DNA of 64,000 nucleotides from Epiperipatus broadwayi (taxonomy: Eukaryota; Onychophora; Udeonychophora; Euonychophora; Peripatidae): positions 5,010,794 through 5,074,793 of the forward strand of contig JAQFVV010000063.1 of assembly GCA_028023455.1 (NCBI GenBank). The letters run 5' to 3'. The position numbers and the translations under genes are program-made. Below the pieces are notes generated by a model. That model saw only the letters and a list, made by a program, of their open reading frames with translations, did no database searches and was not told the origin of the DNA. This document shows, piece after piece, positions 35,291 to 47,764 of this stretch; position 1 is the stretch's first letter; every line of letters starts with the position of its first letter.

Positions 35291-36740
35291 ATTTTGAAAT
35301 ACAGACATCGATTTATATTATATATATATATGTGTGTGTGTGAACATATGTGTGTGCGTGATTTTGTTTTTGACATTGAATTAATTGTGCAATGAGAAAA
35401 TATAATATGATTTATTTAGTTTATTATTTTTATATATACCAGTGTGTGCACACATTTCCAAGTGCTCACATGTATATGTTCAAATAGTCATTATTTGTGT
35501 ATCATTAAAATGTGACAAATTATTATTTATTATTATTATGAGATGAGTTTCACATGTTACAGCATGTCTGTGTGCTTATATAGTTGCATGACAGGTAGAC
35601 ACATATATGTTAGAATTAAAGATAATTTTTATTATTATATAACAATTCACATATGTGTATAAATTATTATACCACATATCTGTGTGCTTATATATATGTG
35701 TGTGTGTTTTATGTAACCATCTTGAAACCTATTTGTAAATTACAATGTAATAGTGGATTTTTTTTGAATTAATCAAAATCAGAAGGATTAATTTGTATGC
35801 ATTCTGAAGACCTTAATTTCATTTTTATTGTTATTAATAAATTGATATTTCATTAGTAAAATTATTCCAGTGAATTTAGTTAATGCTAGAATAGATTTTA
35901 AACATTATATGTTAGGATTATATCTTTTTCTCACAGTAACAATTGGAGAGTTTTTGTTCTTAGGCTAGATTCATGCATAATGCCCCATTATTTAAAAGGG
36001 TTTATATTTAGTGATTATGGACATCCATTTGATGATAAGGCTGGATTTATGCAAATGGAATATTCTTTAAAGTCTATGCACTATATTTTATTTAGTTTAG
36101 TATTTATTAAAAATTAAGTTTATAGTTGTCCAGTACATTAAAGATACTAAGTAGACAGGAAATTGATGATGATCACCATTTTTAGTATCCCAGCATTATT
36201 TTTTAAATGTTATATTATTATGGATTATCATTTAAGTTTGTACATCCAAATTATGGTTTAAATAATCTGCCAAACTGGCAACTAATAAATAATTAACCTG
36301 GTCTATAGTACATCCACTTCACATCCAGTCACAAGATGGACTATTGGTTTATTTTTACTGTTGATAATTTATGCTGATGAATGATTACTAAATTACTTTC
36401 GTGTAATACTGGAGAATTTATAATTAGTTCTGTGTTGATCTTTTATACTCATTCCTTTTATATTTAATTTTAGATTTAAATCTTATATTTTGTCTTGGGA
36501 TTGATGAAGATGAGTTCCATGACCTCAGGTTTATCCTGTTTAGTCTGTACCATTACATGTTTGTTTTTTTTTTTGATTGGTGTTGATAATATTTGTTTGT
36601 TATAAGGTTGTGTTATACAATGAAATTATAGAAAGAAGGAAAAAATAATAAAAAAAATATTAAAAAATATGTATATTTTTTGTTGTTGTAAATTTAGATG
36701 TGTATTTGTTATCTGTAATTAAAGGCTTGTATGGGTTAGT
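35291..36740. other. AT-rich DNA with short (TG)n runs
   Basis: Short TG/TA runs occur at 35320-35345 and 35690-35710. No gene is seen. Confidence 0.4.
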
Positions 36741-36929
36741 TTTTAATAATTTTATATTAAATGCTATTAGGAGGATATAAAAATTATCTAGATTAAGTGA
36801 TAGAATAAGAGCATTAAGATGGCATATTTATTTTCTTAAGAAATGCAGGGAATTTAATATTTTTTCTAAGAGTGTATTAATTTTACAATAAATAGAAAAT
36901 TATTTTAAAAAAATCACAATTTAGTTTTG

Positions 36930-37150
36930 AATTTACCAATGTTTGAATAGTTTTTGAAAGAAAATTTTGTAAAAAAAAAATTACAGAGCATACAAGCTAT
37001 AACAAGCTTTATAAATAAATGCTCCCCCCAAAAAAAAATATTCAAAAAAATCTCTCTATAAAGCTTGTTAGTGCTTGCACATTCTTTAGTTTTCATAATT
37101 ACAAGCATATTAAATTAAGTCACATGATGGATGACTTATTTTTAACTACT
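36930..37150. repeat. Repeat E inserted in PLE-D
   Basis: This block interrupts PLE-D. Its inner part is a palindrome ('aacaagctttataaataaat' against 'ctataaagcttgtta'). Its end 'tattaaattaagtcacatga' also occurs at 48568-48590. Confidence 0.5.
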
Positions 37151-38010
37151 AAAATTTTATTAAGTTTTACAAATTATTTATGAATATAAAAAAAAATAGG
37201 TATTATTTAGATAAGAGGCAAGATTTTAATTGTTCAATTTTAAATTTGTTCATAAGAGAGTTTAAGTATGAAAGAAAATTAAAATTGTTGTTTGGAAAAA
37301 TAAAGTTTATTGTAGTGACAGGGTAGTTGAGAATAAAGTTTTTATTAATACAATTGTTGATCTTTATAATATTAAATTAAATGATAAAGAATTAGAAATA
37401 CTTGATAAAGGTCCTAATTTTGTTCATTTTCATTCGAAAAATATAGTTTTTGATACAATTTTGTCTATTGAATCTAGTAATTTGAGTTATAAGCAGAAAG
37501 TTGGCATTTAATTGTTTTTTTTTTAAAGGAAAGAAAAATTTATTGTTAATCTTACTGACGTTAGACATCTTAAGGATATGTTAATTGCTAATGATGTGAA
37601 TATTTCTCATGAATTCAAAAGTGGCCAGTTTGTCATTAGGAAAGGAAATGATGTTAGGGAAAAAATAGATAAAGAATTAAATAATGATAAATATATGTTT
37701 TTAGAAAAAGATCCAAAATAATGTGATTATAAGGAGGTTAATAGATATTATGAAAAATGGTAAATTAAACATTTTTTAAAAGTAGATTATTTAAAATGTT
37801 AGCCTAATGATTTTATATCAGCTAAGATGTTTATGAATATTAAGACTAGCAAAGATAGTTTTCCTTTAAGATTTATTTTTGACATTACAGATAGTGGTGG
37901 GGAGGGTATTTCTAGGTCCTTGAATAATTTTTTTAAAACAATTTGTTGATTTTGGTCATTACACAGTTTCTTCTTCTTTTGAGGCATCTGATAAAATTAA
38001 TAATTTTAAA

Positions 38011-38424
38011 ATGGAAAGTAATTGGGTATTTGGTAGTTTGGATATTGAGAATATGTATCAATATGTTAATAGATTAAGCTGTATTAATGTTCTTATGTCT
38101 GTGTTGGTTAAACATGAATCTTTGTCAAAGAATAAGGTTAAAGTTATTAAAGATTTGCCTTTTTATTGGAGGATTTTTATATATTTCACTTATAATGGTA
38201 ATTTTTATAAGATTAAGGAAGGTTCTATAATAGATTATATTATTTCTCCTTTAATTTGTTCAGTTTACATTAATTATTTGGAAGAGGAAATCATTATTAA
38301 AAAGGATGTTTTATATTTAAAGTTATTTGTTAGATATGTGGATAATTGTTTGTTTGTTGTTGAGAATGATAAATTGAGAGAGTTGGTGAATGAGTTTAAT
38401 TGTTTTGATCCTTCTATAAAATAG
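38011..38424 (+). pseudogene. PLE-D reverse transcriptase core
   Basis: A 137-residue open frame inside PLE-D. Motif A is 'GSLDIENMYQYVN' (residues 8-20). Motif B is degraded ('NGNFYKIKEGSIIDYIISPL'), where PLEs have NGK-FY---G--MGSPLSP. Motif C is 'FVRYVDNCLFVV' near residues 107-118, in which the second catalytic aspartate of YVDD is asparagine. The enzyme would be inactive. The upstream coding part lies in other frames, so the methionine is not a real start. Confidence 0.75.
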
Positions 38425-38545
38425 GTTGTAGAAGGAAGGGTTAAATTCTGTTAAATTAAAATTTTTACATTTATTGGTGATTAGAAATGTAAATAATAAT
38501 TATTTGGTGTGTAATCATTATAATAAGAGTAGAGAGTTAAGGACT

Positions 38546-38870
38546 ATAATTAACCTGATACAATTTTAAATAAGGCAAGTCTTGATATTTTAACTGCTTT
38601 TATTAAAAATATGAGAAAAAAATTAGATTTTTTAGATAAAAATTGTTACAACTCTGCTTTTCATTAAGTAGTATTCATCCAATGTTGTGGTAAATTTATG
38701 ATAAGATCAATGATTTTAAAGTTACTAAAGAAAAATAATTTAAATATTGAAGGTAAAAAATTAAGTTGTTAAAAAAGACACACGAAATGCTCACATTGTC
38801 TTTGTCTGGAAAACTAAACATACAAGCTGTCAAAAATTTATCAGATAGGAAAATATCAGATAGTGAACTG
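38546..38870 (+). other. Probable 3' remainder of PLE-D
   Basis: A-rich plus strand with short readable pieces ('RELRTIINLIQF' near 38530, 'FIKNMRKKLDFL' near 38600) that could be PLE linker. The match is too weak to place domains. Confidence 0.3.
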
Positions 38871-39315
38871 AAAGTTGGTACTGATTTAGTATGCACTCAT
38901 GACCATTTAATCAATGTCATTTATCACTTGGATATGTCAGTGGAGGTTTTGGGCAGTTCTTAGGATTCAAAATGGCCATGTGCATATACTATTTTTAATT
39001 ATTGATGCAAATTGCAATTTTGTAATGATTAATCATGACTGCATGATTGTATGAAAGTTGCAGTTTAATTTTAGAATTATTGATGTAAATTGTGACTTTT
39101 TAGTCACATGATTAGATGAAACATAACTGTATGAAAATTGTATTTTGATTTAATTATTAATGAAAATTGCAAAATTTGACTTTAATATCTTAATTACTGA
39201 TAAAAAATTGTGAGATTAATCAATGTCATTTATCACTTGGATGTGTCAGTGTGGTTTTGAGAGGTTCTTAGAATTTAAAATGTCCATGAGCACTTACTAA
39301 ATCAGTACCAAAAGT
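38871..39315. mobile_element. Small element with inverted and direct repeats
   Basis: 'ttggtactgatttagta' (38875) returns inverted as 'tactaaatcagtacca' (39297). The block 'atcaatgtcatttatcacttggat' type (38911 and 39212) with the following 'ggttcttag' is a direct repeat of about 75 bp. The open frame at 38766-38963 overlaps it and has no recognised domain. Confidence 0.45.
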
Positions 39316-40350
39316 GGTATTTGATTTTGCTATTTCACAATGAGAAATAAAGATTTATTTTTAGTTGGATTTTAATTTACCATGCATACTTTTTACGGTA
39401 ATTTTTTTATTTTGAAAAAAAAATACTACCTTCTCATACATATCAATGAAATCTTATTAAATGTATATCAATGCATTTGAAATTTTGCCTTTCAACATCA
39501 TTACATTAAAAAAAACAACTACACAAATCTAATATTTCATAGTCATATTTTATTTCCATAAATTTCTAACATTTGTACAAAAATATGAAGAAAATCCATT
39601 TGATAAAAGTATTTTAATAAATATAGCAAAATTTAACATAAACAAACAAACAACAAACAGTGTTTCTAAGTTATATAAAAATATGGAAAAACATTCCATC
39701 ATATAAGATTTAAAAAAAAAAACTCCTAAAAATAAAGAAAAGAAGCGAAAATCGATCATACATAGAATAAACAATAGGGAAATGTATTAAGCAAAACAAT
39801 AACTAATGTAAAATTTTCTGAAATGATTTCAGTTATTCTTTTATTGTAAATAAAAAAATAAATCATATTTCTTATATCATAAATGGTGATGATTGGTCTT
39901 ATTATATAGCAGCAATAGTAATTATTACTGTTCCAAGTGAAATTAAAAGGTTGAGTGATTAACAATTGTATGTAAAATTAAAATAAAATATTAACTTGAA
40001 TTTAGTCGTATAAATAAGTTATTTCTTTGTCAATTTTTGATATTACCTTTTATAAAAAACTAAAAAGCTTTTGATGAACAAAATCTTATTCATTTTCTAA
40101 TTATTTATATTTATCTTAGTTTTAATTAGTGTTGCATTTTTAACAATCTTAAGACTAAATATTTTTGTTTAATTCAAGTCTGAAAAGTTCTTAAAATAAA
40201 AATAACTAATATTCTGCAAACAATTAGAAAATGCAGATTGAACTGTTTTGTATAGAAATGTTGATGAAATGTTGACAATTAATTAATTTATCTCATTGCT
40301 TTAATTTTAGATGATTGAAGAATGTTGAATAACTAGTTAATCTAACCATG
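39316..40350. other. AT-rich DNA, nothing recognised
   Basis: The minus-strand frames 39550-39774 and 39756-39965 are hydrophobic and AT-driven, without a domain. Confidence 0.4.
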
Positions 40351-40354
40351 GACC

Positions 40355-40475
40355 AATTACCTGACAAAATTCGTCGCCTCTTTGGGAAGAATTTTATTAG
40401 GTCCAGATTTGAATTTCAGATCCTACGCATGACAAATAGATGCGCTACTTCTGCGCTATAGGATTTTGCGTTAAT
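40355..40475 (-). mobile_element. tRNA-Met-like SINE or tRNA pseudogene
   Basis: On the minus strand 'tatagcgcagaagtagcgcatc' resembles the D-arm and A-box of initiator or elongator Met tRNA. It is followed by an anticodon-like 'gtcatg' with CAT, then 'aaattcaaatctgg' as a B-box. The anticodon stem does not pair well and there is no matching acceptor stem, so a functional tRNA is unlikely. Confidence 0.45.
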
Positions 40476-41455
40476 ATATATCTATATGTCCAGTGATGTT
40501 TATTATGCAAAAAAACAAACAAACTATTGTTTAAAATATATGTTCAAAATATTAAAGCTTTTTTTATGTTTAAGCTATTAAGATTTAATCATTGAGAAAT
40601 GACAGTTAATTTAAAATATAAAATGAAAATTGAAAGCAATCCAGCTATTATTATTTTTTTACTACGTGGTATTAATAAGTAAGATTGAAAAATTAATCGG
40701 CCAAATATAAAGCTTTTAAATGTCTGTTTTATATGCCTAAAATAAGTGCATAAAATTGTATAGCAGTTATTAAACTTTGTAGTTCAACACAGAATTGATA
40801 TCTGAAGTAAAAAAAAAAACGTAGCGCACCATATCTCTAAAAATCTATGTATGTAATGAAACTGTTTATATTTATTATCCAAATATAAATTTAATATCTA
40901 CATTTACTTAGAGAAAAATATGTCTATCTATAAATACGTTTGAGCAGACATATAATATAAATGTATAAATTGAGACATATAATATAAATGTATAAATTGT
41001 AATAAATGATTTGCCTAATGATAAGTATAATATCGACATATTTGAAATATATATATAATTTCATTTAGTAAAGATTTTTATTTAATATATAATTTATTTA
41101 ATATATAATTTTACATATTTAAAAAGCAATCATACATATATACATTAAAATTAATTTTTGTGAACATTATATATCAATTATATGCTTGGCTATATGCAGA
41201 TATGTCAATTTATGTGATGGATTAAAATTACAGTAAAAAAAAAACATTCTTTAATATAACCACACATTGATCAGACGTTGTAAATGATTGAATATTTATT
41301 GACCTCAATCCACACATGTTTGAAATAATAGTAGTATGAAGATCTTTACACATTCGAAGAGCTTAATTCAGATATTCAAGATTTATACATATGTATGAAA
41401 AAGTTGTAGGATAAAGTCCAGCTTCTATTTCTTTTAAACACAACTTTAATCACTG
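40476..41455. other. AT-rich DNA; right part could be a 3' UTR on the minus strand
   Basis: A 22-bp tandem duplication ('gacatataatataaatgtat') lies near 40945-41000. An AATAAA on the minus strand (about 41297) follows the candidate exon described next. Confidence 0.35.
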
Positions 41456-41547
41456 TCAAATGATACCACCATTGCTTTCAAATGAACCGTTTTCATTACT
41501 CCCTGAAATTTTTCCAACGCAATTTTTTCTTCCCATTTTCTGGTTAT
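41456..41547 (-). CDS. Candidate terminal exon, unknown protein
   Basis: On the minus strand an acceptor-like 'attttaaattgcag' precedes 92 bases that stand out by higher G+C. One frame reads 'NQKMGRKNCVGKISGSNENG' and nine further residues to TGA. A second frame is also open, to TAA at about 41448. A polyadenylation-type AATAAA lies about 150 bases downstream. No family is recognised. Composition and the acceptor are the only evidence. Confidence 0.25.
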
Positions 41548-42644
41548 CTGCAATTTAAAATGTAATTCTTTGAATCATGTATATTTATAATTATAGAATG
41601 TCTTTTAATTAAAAACTATTATATATGTTGCAGAACAGATAGAAATTAACAAAATTACAAATATATTTTTCATCAATTAAATAATATAACAATATAAATA
41701 ATTGAAAGATATACATACATATATTGCTTTGCACCGCAGATTACTAGAATAAATAAAAATAACTAAATATGCTATTACATTTATTTTACTGTTCAGCCAT
41801 AGCAAGATAGATTTGTGCTGTATTGCGGATTTCATGATGGAAATGAACGTGTAACTTCATTGATATTTATATAATAATAAAATAAATCTGAAAGATAAAT
41901 GCATATATTTTTATAAAATACCTACACATATGTTTTTTTTTTGTTTAATAAATTATCTAACAAAAAATAATACCTTAAAAGTGTGCTATTAAAAATAATT
42001 AATCTAAAATTTAACAGTGGTGAGGTTCATGTGTCTGCTTATAAACAAGGAATATTTCATAGCAGCATTTAAAGATAAGATGAATATTAGAGTTTAAGAC
42101 AGACAATAATTGTAAAGCTTAAAAATTACAAAAAAAAAAAAAAAACATTATTCAAAGTTAAAATATTTACAGAATAAGGCTTTTCAAAATACATATTTTA
42201 GATTAACTTAAACTTATATTTTCACCTATAATTTTTATCTGTAGATCATGTATACTTGAAGTAATTTGTAAGGCTCTTAAATATAATATATACTTTACAA
42301 TTTGGTTATTTTTCTGCCTTTACACATTACTTATGTTTTATTTCTGTTTTCTTTACCATTTGTTCTTGGATTTCCTAGCATTTTCAGAATTCAATTCTCA
42401 TGACCAGCAATGTATTATAGGAATGGAATTTATTTTCCAAAGCTACAATTGGACAATGAACTTTATGTTCTTATTCCCTAAGAAGTTTAGCATATGCTTT
42501 TTCTTTACATTTATTATGGAGCTGCACAATTAGGAGAAAAAACAGAAGGTTAAAAAGAAAGTATAATGGCTAATCATGTTGCTATATTTATGTACTTCAT
42601 TGAGAAATATCATATTTTTAGAAATACATAAGAATTATAATAAT
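41548..42644. other. AT-rich DNA with weak exon-like spots
   Basis: A good acceptor ('ttattttactgttcag', ending 41796) opens an 18-codon frame on the plus strand. A pyrimidine-rich run (42320-42390) precedes a longer frame to 42533. Both may be chance. A poly-A run sits near 42130. Confidence 0.3.
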
Positions 42645-43065
42645 AAAATCAGGCAAAACTCTCCATAGAGTAGTGGTACTCAGTGCAAGCCAGAGTAATC
42701 AATGGATGCCAGAAGGCTTGTGCATAAAATTTATATCTAGTGCCTACTCATCCAATATCCCCAGACTAGTTTCTGGCTTATAGATTTCATCAGTAATGAG
42801 CCTTGGATCTGAGAGCTAAGATCTAGGAGCAGTGCTCTCAGATCCAAAGCTCACCAGTGACAAAAACCACAAGCTAGAAACTAGACTGGTGATATTGGAT
42901 GAGTAGGCATTAGATAGGGATTTTATACACAAGCCTTCTGGCATACATTGATTACTCTGGTTTACACTGAGTGACACTACTGTATGGAGACTTTTGCCTG
43001 TTTTAATAATAGTTATGAGCAAGCATAAGAAATGGTGATCATGTGATGTTTAGTGGTTTAATTAT
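42645..43065. mobile_element. HH1 fold-back element, copy 2 (complete)
   Basis: It has the same arm order as the copy at 18955. It starts 'aggcaaaactctccata' and ends in the tail 'gtgatcatgtgatgtttagt'. The centre is 'ggatctgagagctaagatct'. The minus-strand ribozyme (42756-42803) keeps CUGAUGA, GAAA and CUAGUC but has a disrupted helix II. The plus-strand one (about 42845-42892) has lost CUGAUGA. Confidence 0.8.
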
Positions 43066-43570
43066 AATAAAACCTACAAACATTATTTGCTATAAAAATT
43101 AATTACTATATTGAAAAATTTACTTCAACATAGCATGTGCAGGTAAATTATTTTCTTTTTTTGTCTGATTTCTACCTACAGTTTTTCACTTTGCAACTTT
43201 AAAATGATGACATTCTTAAATAGAAAAATATATGAATTAGAATAACGAGTACTGACTGCATTCAATACTTCTATTTATATTAAGATGCTGTTTTGTACTT
43301 GTGTTATCTACTTTAATTTATTAAGTAATTTAGTTAAGAGCTTGGCTTTTGATAGTAAACTACAGATAAACATGTCATTTATTTAGTTTTTGATTATTTC
43401 ATAATTTAATTTTTATCAATTTTAATATTTTATGATTTAAACTCACAAGTTTAATTTGCAAATAATTTTAATTTATATTCAGTTTTAATAAATTTTATTC
43501 TGATTGTAAATGTTGTTATTAAGTCACAATTATTTTACTTCTTTTCAATTTTGATATTATAAAAACTATG
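43066..43570. other. AT-rich DNA, nothing recognised
   Basis: No gene or repeat was seen. Confidence 0.4.
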
Positions 43571-43998
43571 ATATGATGGACTGTGGCTTCTTCTTGGAGT
43601 CAACAATCTCTCAGCCACTATGCCCATAAAAACCTGTTAGCCACTTTACCTTTCCTTTCCATTTTTACCCTAAATTTTTGTTCTTATTCTTTTCTATCCT
43701 GCTCCATCCCATTTCCACAACATAAACTTTGCAAACTCCATGGCCTTTATATCTAAATTCCCCTTATCTTTTCCCAAACCCAACATAAAAACCTAGAACC
43801 CACTTTCTGTATAATCACTTTGTGTATATTTATTCTTCCACAACTTCACTATTTGTAGCCTTAACAGATGCCAAATATTTTCTATGCCTTCCTTACATCA
43901 CTTGCAGACCAAATCACCTATATTTTTCCATTTATGTGTATATTCACTTGTTGCTAAAGATATTTCCTTGCTATTATCATAAATTAATTTACACCCAA

Positions 43999-44006
43999 TA
44001 TATATA

Positions 44007-44079
<73 letters not shown>
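43999..44079. repeat. (TA)n-A42-(TA)n tract
   Basis: A run of about 42 A sits between TA dinucleotide runs. It interrupts the non-LTR remnant. Confidence 0.95.
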
Positions 44080-44082
<3 letters not shown>

Positions 44083-44711
44083 AACTTTTTTTTACTTTCT
44101 ATACTAGTTTTCCATCTCTCCAACTCCCTATTTTTTATTAATGCATCTATTCTGCTATCATATTTCTTGCCATTATAACACTCAACAATTCTAATACAAC
44201 CATCCCACATGTTTGTATAAGTATACAGACATAAATTGTATATCAAAATCTTCTGCAAACTGTACTACCTTTCTCATGCATATTGTTGCATATTCTTTGC
44301 TCATAACCCAATTAAATACTATTTTGGCTATTCTCTTATTATCTGTAAATTTCAATCCACCAAACATTTTCATTTTGCTTTTGGCATCTCTCATATAAAA
44401 ACTTAGACATTCCATTTCTTCTTGAATTGCCTCCTTTGCCATTCACACATCTGTGTCCAATGCATGTCTTCCTATTTTTAATATTCTTTTATTAACACAT
44501 TACACATCATTACCAATATGTTAACCCTGCTATTGCAACCCCCTTCCAGACAATTCTAGCTTTGTCATATTTATTATATGAAAACATTTGCTTCATTTAT
44601 CAAATTTTTTCCCCCATTTATTCAAGCAATTTCTCTGATTACTTAAGACAGTTCCCAAATTGTTATAACTATTCACCACACTTAACTTTATATTCCCAAT
44701 AAAAATTCTTT

Positions 44712-45341
44712 CTATTTTTTTCCCCCAGTATTAATCATCATTACTTTTGATTTTTCTTCATTAAATTTAATAATCTCTATTTCTTTACTCACCCTTGTGC
44801 ATGTCTTCAGCATAATAACTATATCTTCCCTACTTTCTGTGCACAAAAAGACACCATCTAAAAATAAAAGACCTGGTAATGTATATACACTCTTGTGACC
44901 TATCAACGGTATCTCTACCCCTCTTTCTAGTCTTTCTAATGCTTTTTCCATGTTTCTCAAATACAACAAAAAGAAAATAGGTGATCCTTGCCTTAGTCCC
45001 AACCCATTTTTAACTTTAACTGATTCTATATTTCCTAATTGATACATATAGTAATTATTTTCATACAATCTTTTAATAAGATGCACTAAAGCTCCATCCA
45101 TTCCCAAATTTACTAAACTTACCCATAATCTATTTCTATTTACTCCATCATATTCCTTCACTATATTTATAAAAACCATATATAACTGTCTATCTATATT
45201 CCTACTTATATCTATAAGTTGTGTAATTACAAATAAACTATCTCCTATATACCTACCTGATCGAAAACCTCTTTGCATTTCTTTCATTATATTATTTTCT
45301 TCTTTCCACTTGTGATCCTTCCAGCCATGATGTATGCACAA
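44712..45341 (-). pseudogene. Non-LTR reverse transcriptase palm domain
   Basis: A 209-residue open frame. It shows 'QRGFRSGRYIGDSLF' (residues 23-37; the usual Q-GFR-G----D-LF), motif A 'VFINIVKEYDGVNR' where the first catalytic aspartate of F-D--KAYD is replaced by asparagine, 'LRQGSPIFFLLY' (motif B), and motif C 'LLFLDGVFL' where F-A-D-D has become F-L-D-G. 'FNEEKSKVM' follows as the usual F-N--KS-V. Both catalytic sites are damaged, so the enzyme would be dead despite the long open frame. The methionine is arbitrary because the domain continues upstream in another frame. Confidence 0.8.
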
Positions 45342-45721
45342 ATTTTATATAATGCCAACATAACCATTATTGGTCTATAATTGTTTAACTTTCTATGATC
45401 CTTTTCTTTAAATAGTAGCCTTACTCTTGCATTATTTCAACTATTCAGAAATTCTTTCTTCTGTGCCATTTTATTGAAACAGAATAATAGATTTAATTTT
45501 GTCTTATTTCCCACATTCATCATCATCTTTGCTCACCATCAATCTAAATCTCTTGCCTTTCAATTTTTCAATATTTTCCCTGTCTCATTCAATTCATTTT
45601 TTGTAACCCTAATATTTTCATTACATTATGTTTTCATGTTTATTATCACTCCAACATTCACATTTAACATCTTTTCTATATCCATAACATATTTATTTAA
45701 AATATTTTTCTTTATTTCATT

Positions 45722-45962
45722 ATGCCATCTACTGGAAGCTTTAGTAATTAATAATTGCATGATGATAGTGTGTAATGAATTCCTATCCTGTGCTCTCCTA
45801 TCCAGTATTCTGAAACAATTTTCAAGATTATAACTTTTATCAATGAGAAACTTGAAAGTAGACAGGATATCAGATAAAGAAATACTGAATAATGATTTAT
45901 TATGCACTATCACCCGGCATCTATTAGTTACTAAAAATTGCAGTAGATGGCACAGCATCTTC
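45722..45962. mobile_element. Fold-back element, ~240 bp
   Basis: Inverted arms of about 100 bp. 'atgccatctactggaagctt' at the left pairs with 'gcagtagatggcac' at the right. 'agtaatt' and 'gatagtg' blocks also pair. It sits at the 5' edge of the non-LTR remnant. The open frames across it are by-products. Confidence 0.65.
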
Positions 45963-46544
45963 AAGGTGGAGTCACATGATAGTCATGTGAAAGTAATAAG
46001 CAGAATAGTTTTTTTCTCAACTTTTTTTTAAAGTTTTAATATAAATAATTCTCTATATAGAGATACATATTATTATTTTAGTTTTATGTCATTATTTTAA
46101 CTCTACCCTAAAACCATTACTGAAAGATGGAAATCAAGGAGATAACTTTTTTTCTTTTCATTTTTAAACTATCAAATAATAATGATGCACATATTTTTTT
46201 TCAAGTTTTATAATATTTATGCTTTTATAATATATAATAATGTTGACTTATTATAATAATTTTTTTCTTCATATTTTGTAATAAACATCTGCAATATTAA
46301 AGCTTGATTTGAACATCAGTGTAGATAATTAATATATTATTTAAATCTTGTCATATAGATATTTTTATTCCAATATATGTATAATTATTTGCATTATATA
46401 TTTTGATTGATGTAATATGCCTTTCTCTGATTCTCTGATTTTTATAGTTCAAAATAATTTTCTATATAAAATTATCAATCATAGTAAGAAGTAGTTGAAT
46501 TTTTATGTAAAAGTTAGTAAAAATGGCTGTCTGAGTCCAGTAAT
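45963..46544. other. AT-rich DNA, nothing recognised
   Basis: No gene or repeat was seen. Confidence 0.4.
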
Positions 46545-46675
46545 AGTAGGTGGAAGTTGTTATTTGAATAAGTATCTTAAGATCTCTTTTTTCACATGTA
46601 TGTGGTCAAGATGAAAAAGATAGCTGTAGGAAGCTTGAAAGTCTGAATTCAAATCTCTTCTAATTACATTAATTT
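46545..46675 (+). mobile_element. SINE-like repeat S2, copy 3
   Basis: It aligns with 15067-15190 through 'cacatgtatgtggtcaaga' and the B-box-like 'ctgaattcaaatctc', then 'taattacat'. Confidence 0.5.
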
Positions 46676-47764
46676 CAGTATAGACGATATATTTGTATTT
46701 AAATGTTATATATAATGTGCATGTGTGTATACTTTAATTAATCTTTTTCAGGATTATTGAAATAATCAAAACATTATAAACAAAATATGATACTTATATT
46801 TTTCAAAGCGTTAGTTTTTTTATTAAGATCTGCTTAATTACAATATTTAATGAACCTATAAAAGAAAGCAATAATTGTTTTTCAGTATAAACAAACATAA
46901 TACATTGATAATTATACAAGAAAATATTTGGAACTAATCAATATAAATTAAAATATGCTTGTTGAATTAATTGAGATATTTATTCGATGAGTGATCAAAA
47001 ATCTCTTAACGAATATATCAGAAGTTTTAATATTCTTAGCTCTTAAGCTTAGTCTTTCTCATATAATTATCAACACAGTAACAAAAAGAACCTTTTATTT
47101 GTTATAAGAAGGCAATATTTCTACTTTTGTGAAACTAAAGGTATTACGTTAATATTATTAAAAAAAAGTTAAAGAAACAACTTCAAACTTTCTTAAACTT
47201 TATTTTGAGCAAGTTGAATATTTAAAAATATTGTTTTTTAGTTTATCTAGAAGACCCATATCATTTTAATTATTTTGAAAATATGAGATTTTAAAAATTT
47301 CATATTTTTAAAATAATTTGAAATCATTATTAAAATGATTTATTTAGCTATGAGCTTATTTATATAAACTTAACAGTGTAAACACTATTTATTGTTTTCA
47401 AATGAATGGAAAATAAAAATAATAGATATCAGGAAAAATAATAACATTAGAAAACCATTACAAATTATAGAAAAGAATATTGAATTATTCTTAAAAATTA
47501 AAAAAAACCCCAATAAATTAAATAATTATTTTCACTGTAAATGATTATAAAATATAGTTGTTTAATTCAAGTGCAACTCAGATATTGTTTAATCAAAATA
47601 TTTTCGGCTTATTTTTTGCAAAAGCTATATATATATAATTTTAATATTGCAGTCATTGCATATCACGGTTATATAAATTGTAACAATTGTATACAGTGCA
47701 ATATTAACGTATATAAAAGTCCTATTTAATTTTGCTAATAAAATAAAATTTTAAATTACTATTT
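46676..47764. other. AT-rich DNA, nothing recognised
   Basis: The frame at 47541-47729 has no recognisable domain. Confidence 0.4.

Larger units (their letters stand above)
36745..38545 (+). mobile_element. Penelope-like element PLE-D, decayed
   Basis: Remnants run in order on the plus strand. 36790-36890: 'LSRLSDRIRALRWHIYFLKK'. After an interrupting repeat, 37325-37450: 'INTIVDLYNIKLNDKELEIL' and 'DKGPNF', the N-terminal signature of PLE proteins. 37825-37960: 'FMNIKTSKDSFPLRFIFDIT' and 'DSGG'. Then comes the reverse transcriptase core, then 'LKFLHLLVIRN' near 38455-38490. Stops and frame changes are many. No GIY-YIG part was seen. The protein is clearly different from PLE-A, B and C. Confidence 0.65.
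43575..45720 (-). mobile_element. Non-LTR retrotransposon ORF2 remnant
   Basis: On the minus strand, in order: a pre-core region near 45700-45530; 'RVRLLFKEKDHRKLNNYRPI' near 45355-45440; the palm domain (separate entry); 'MRDAKSKMKMFGG' and 'DNKRIAKIVFNWV' in 44191-44442; 'DGCIRIVECYNGKKYDSRID' near 44200-44120; and a C-x2-C-type 'KWKNIGDLVCK--KEGIENI-HL' near 43850-43930. This order (reverse transcriptase, conserved linker, terminal Cys motif) is usual for one large group of arthropod and mollusc non-LTR elements. It is cut by an A/TA microsatellite at 43999-44079 and several frameshifts. Confidence 0.7.

Noticed and set aside
40380-40460. Functional tRNA-Met gene
   Set aside because: The anticodon arm has mismatches, U33 does not sit correctly, and there is no 7-bp acceptor stem.
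42816-43022. 68-residue minus-strand frame, also seen at 48931-49140
   Set aside because: The same peptide appears wherever an HH1 arm occurs, because the repeat is translated. There are no coding signs such as frame conservation among copies.
45474-45833. 119-residue plus-strand frame with membrane-like composition
   Set aside because: It is antisense to the 5' part of the minus-strand non-LTR element and crosses the fold-back at 45722.
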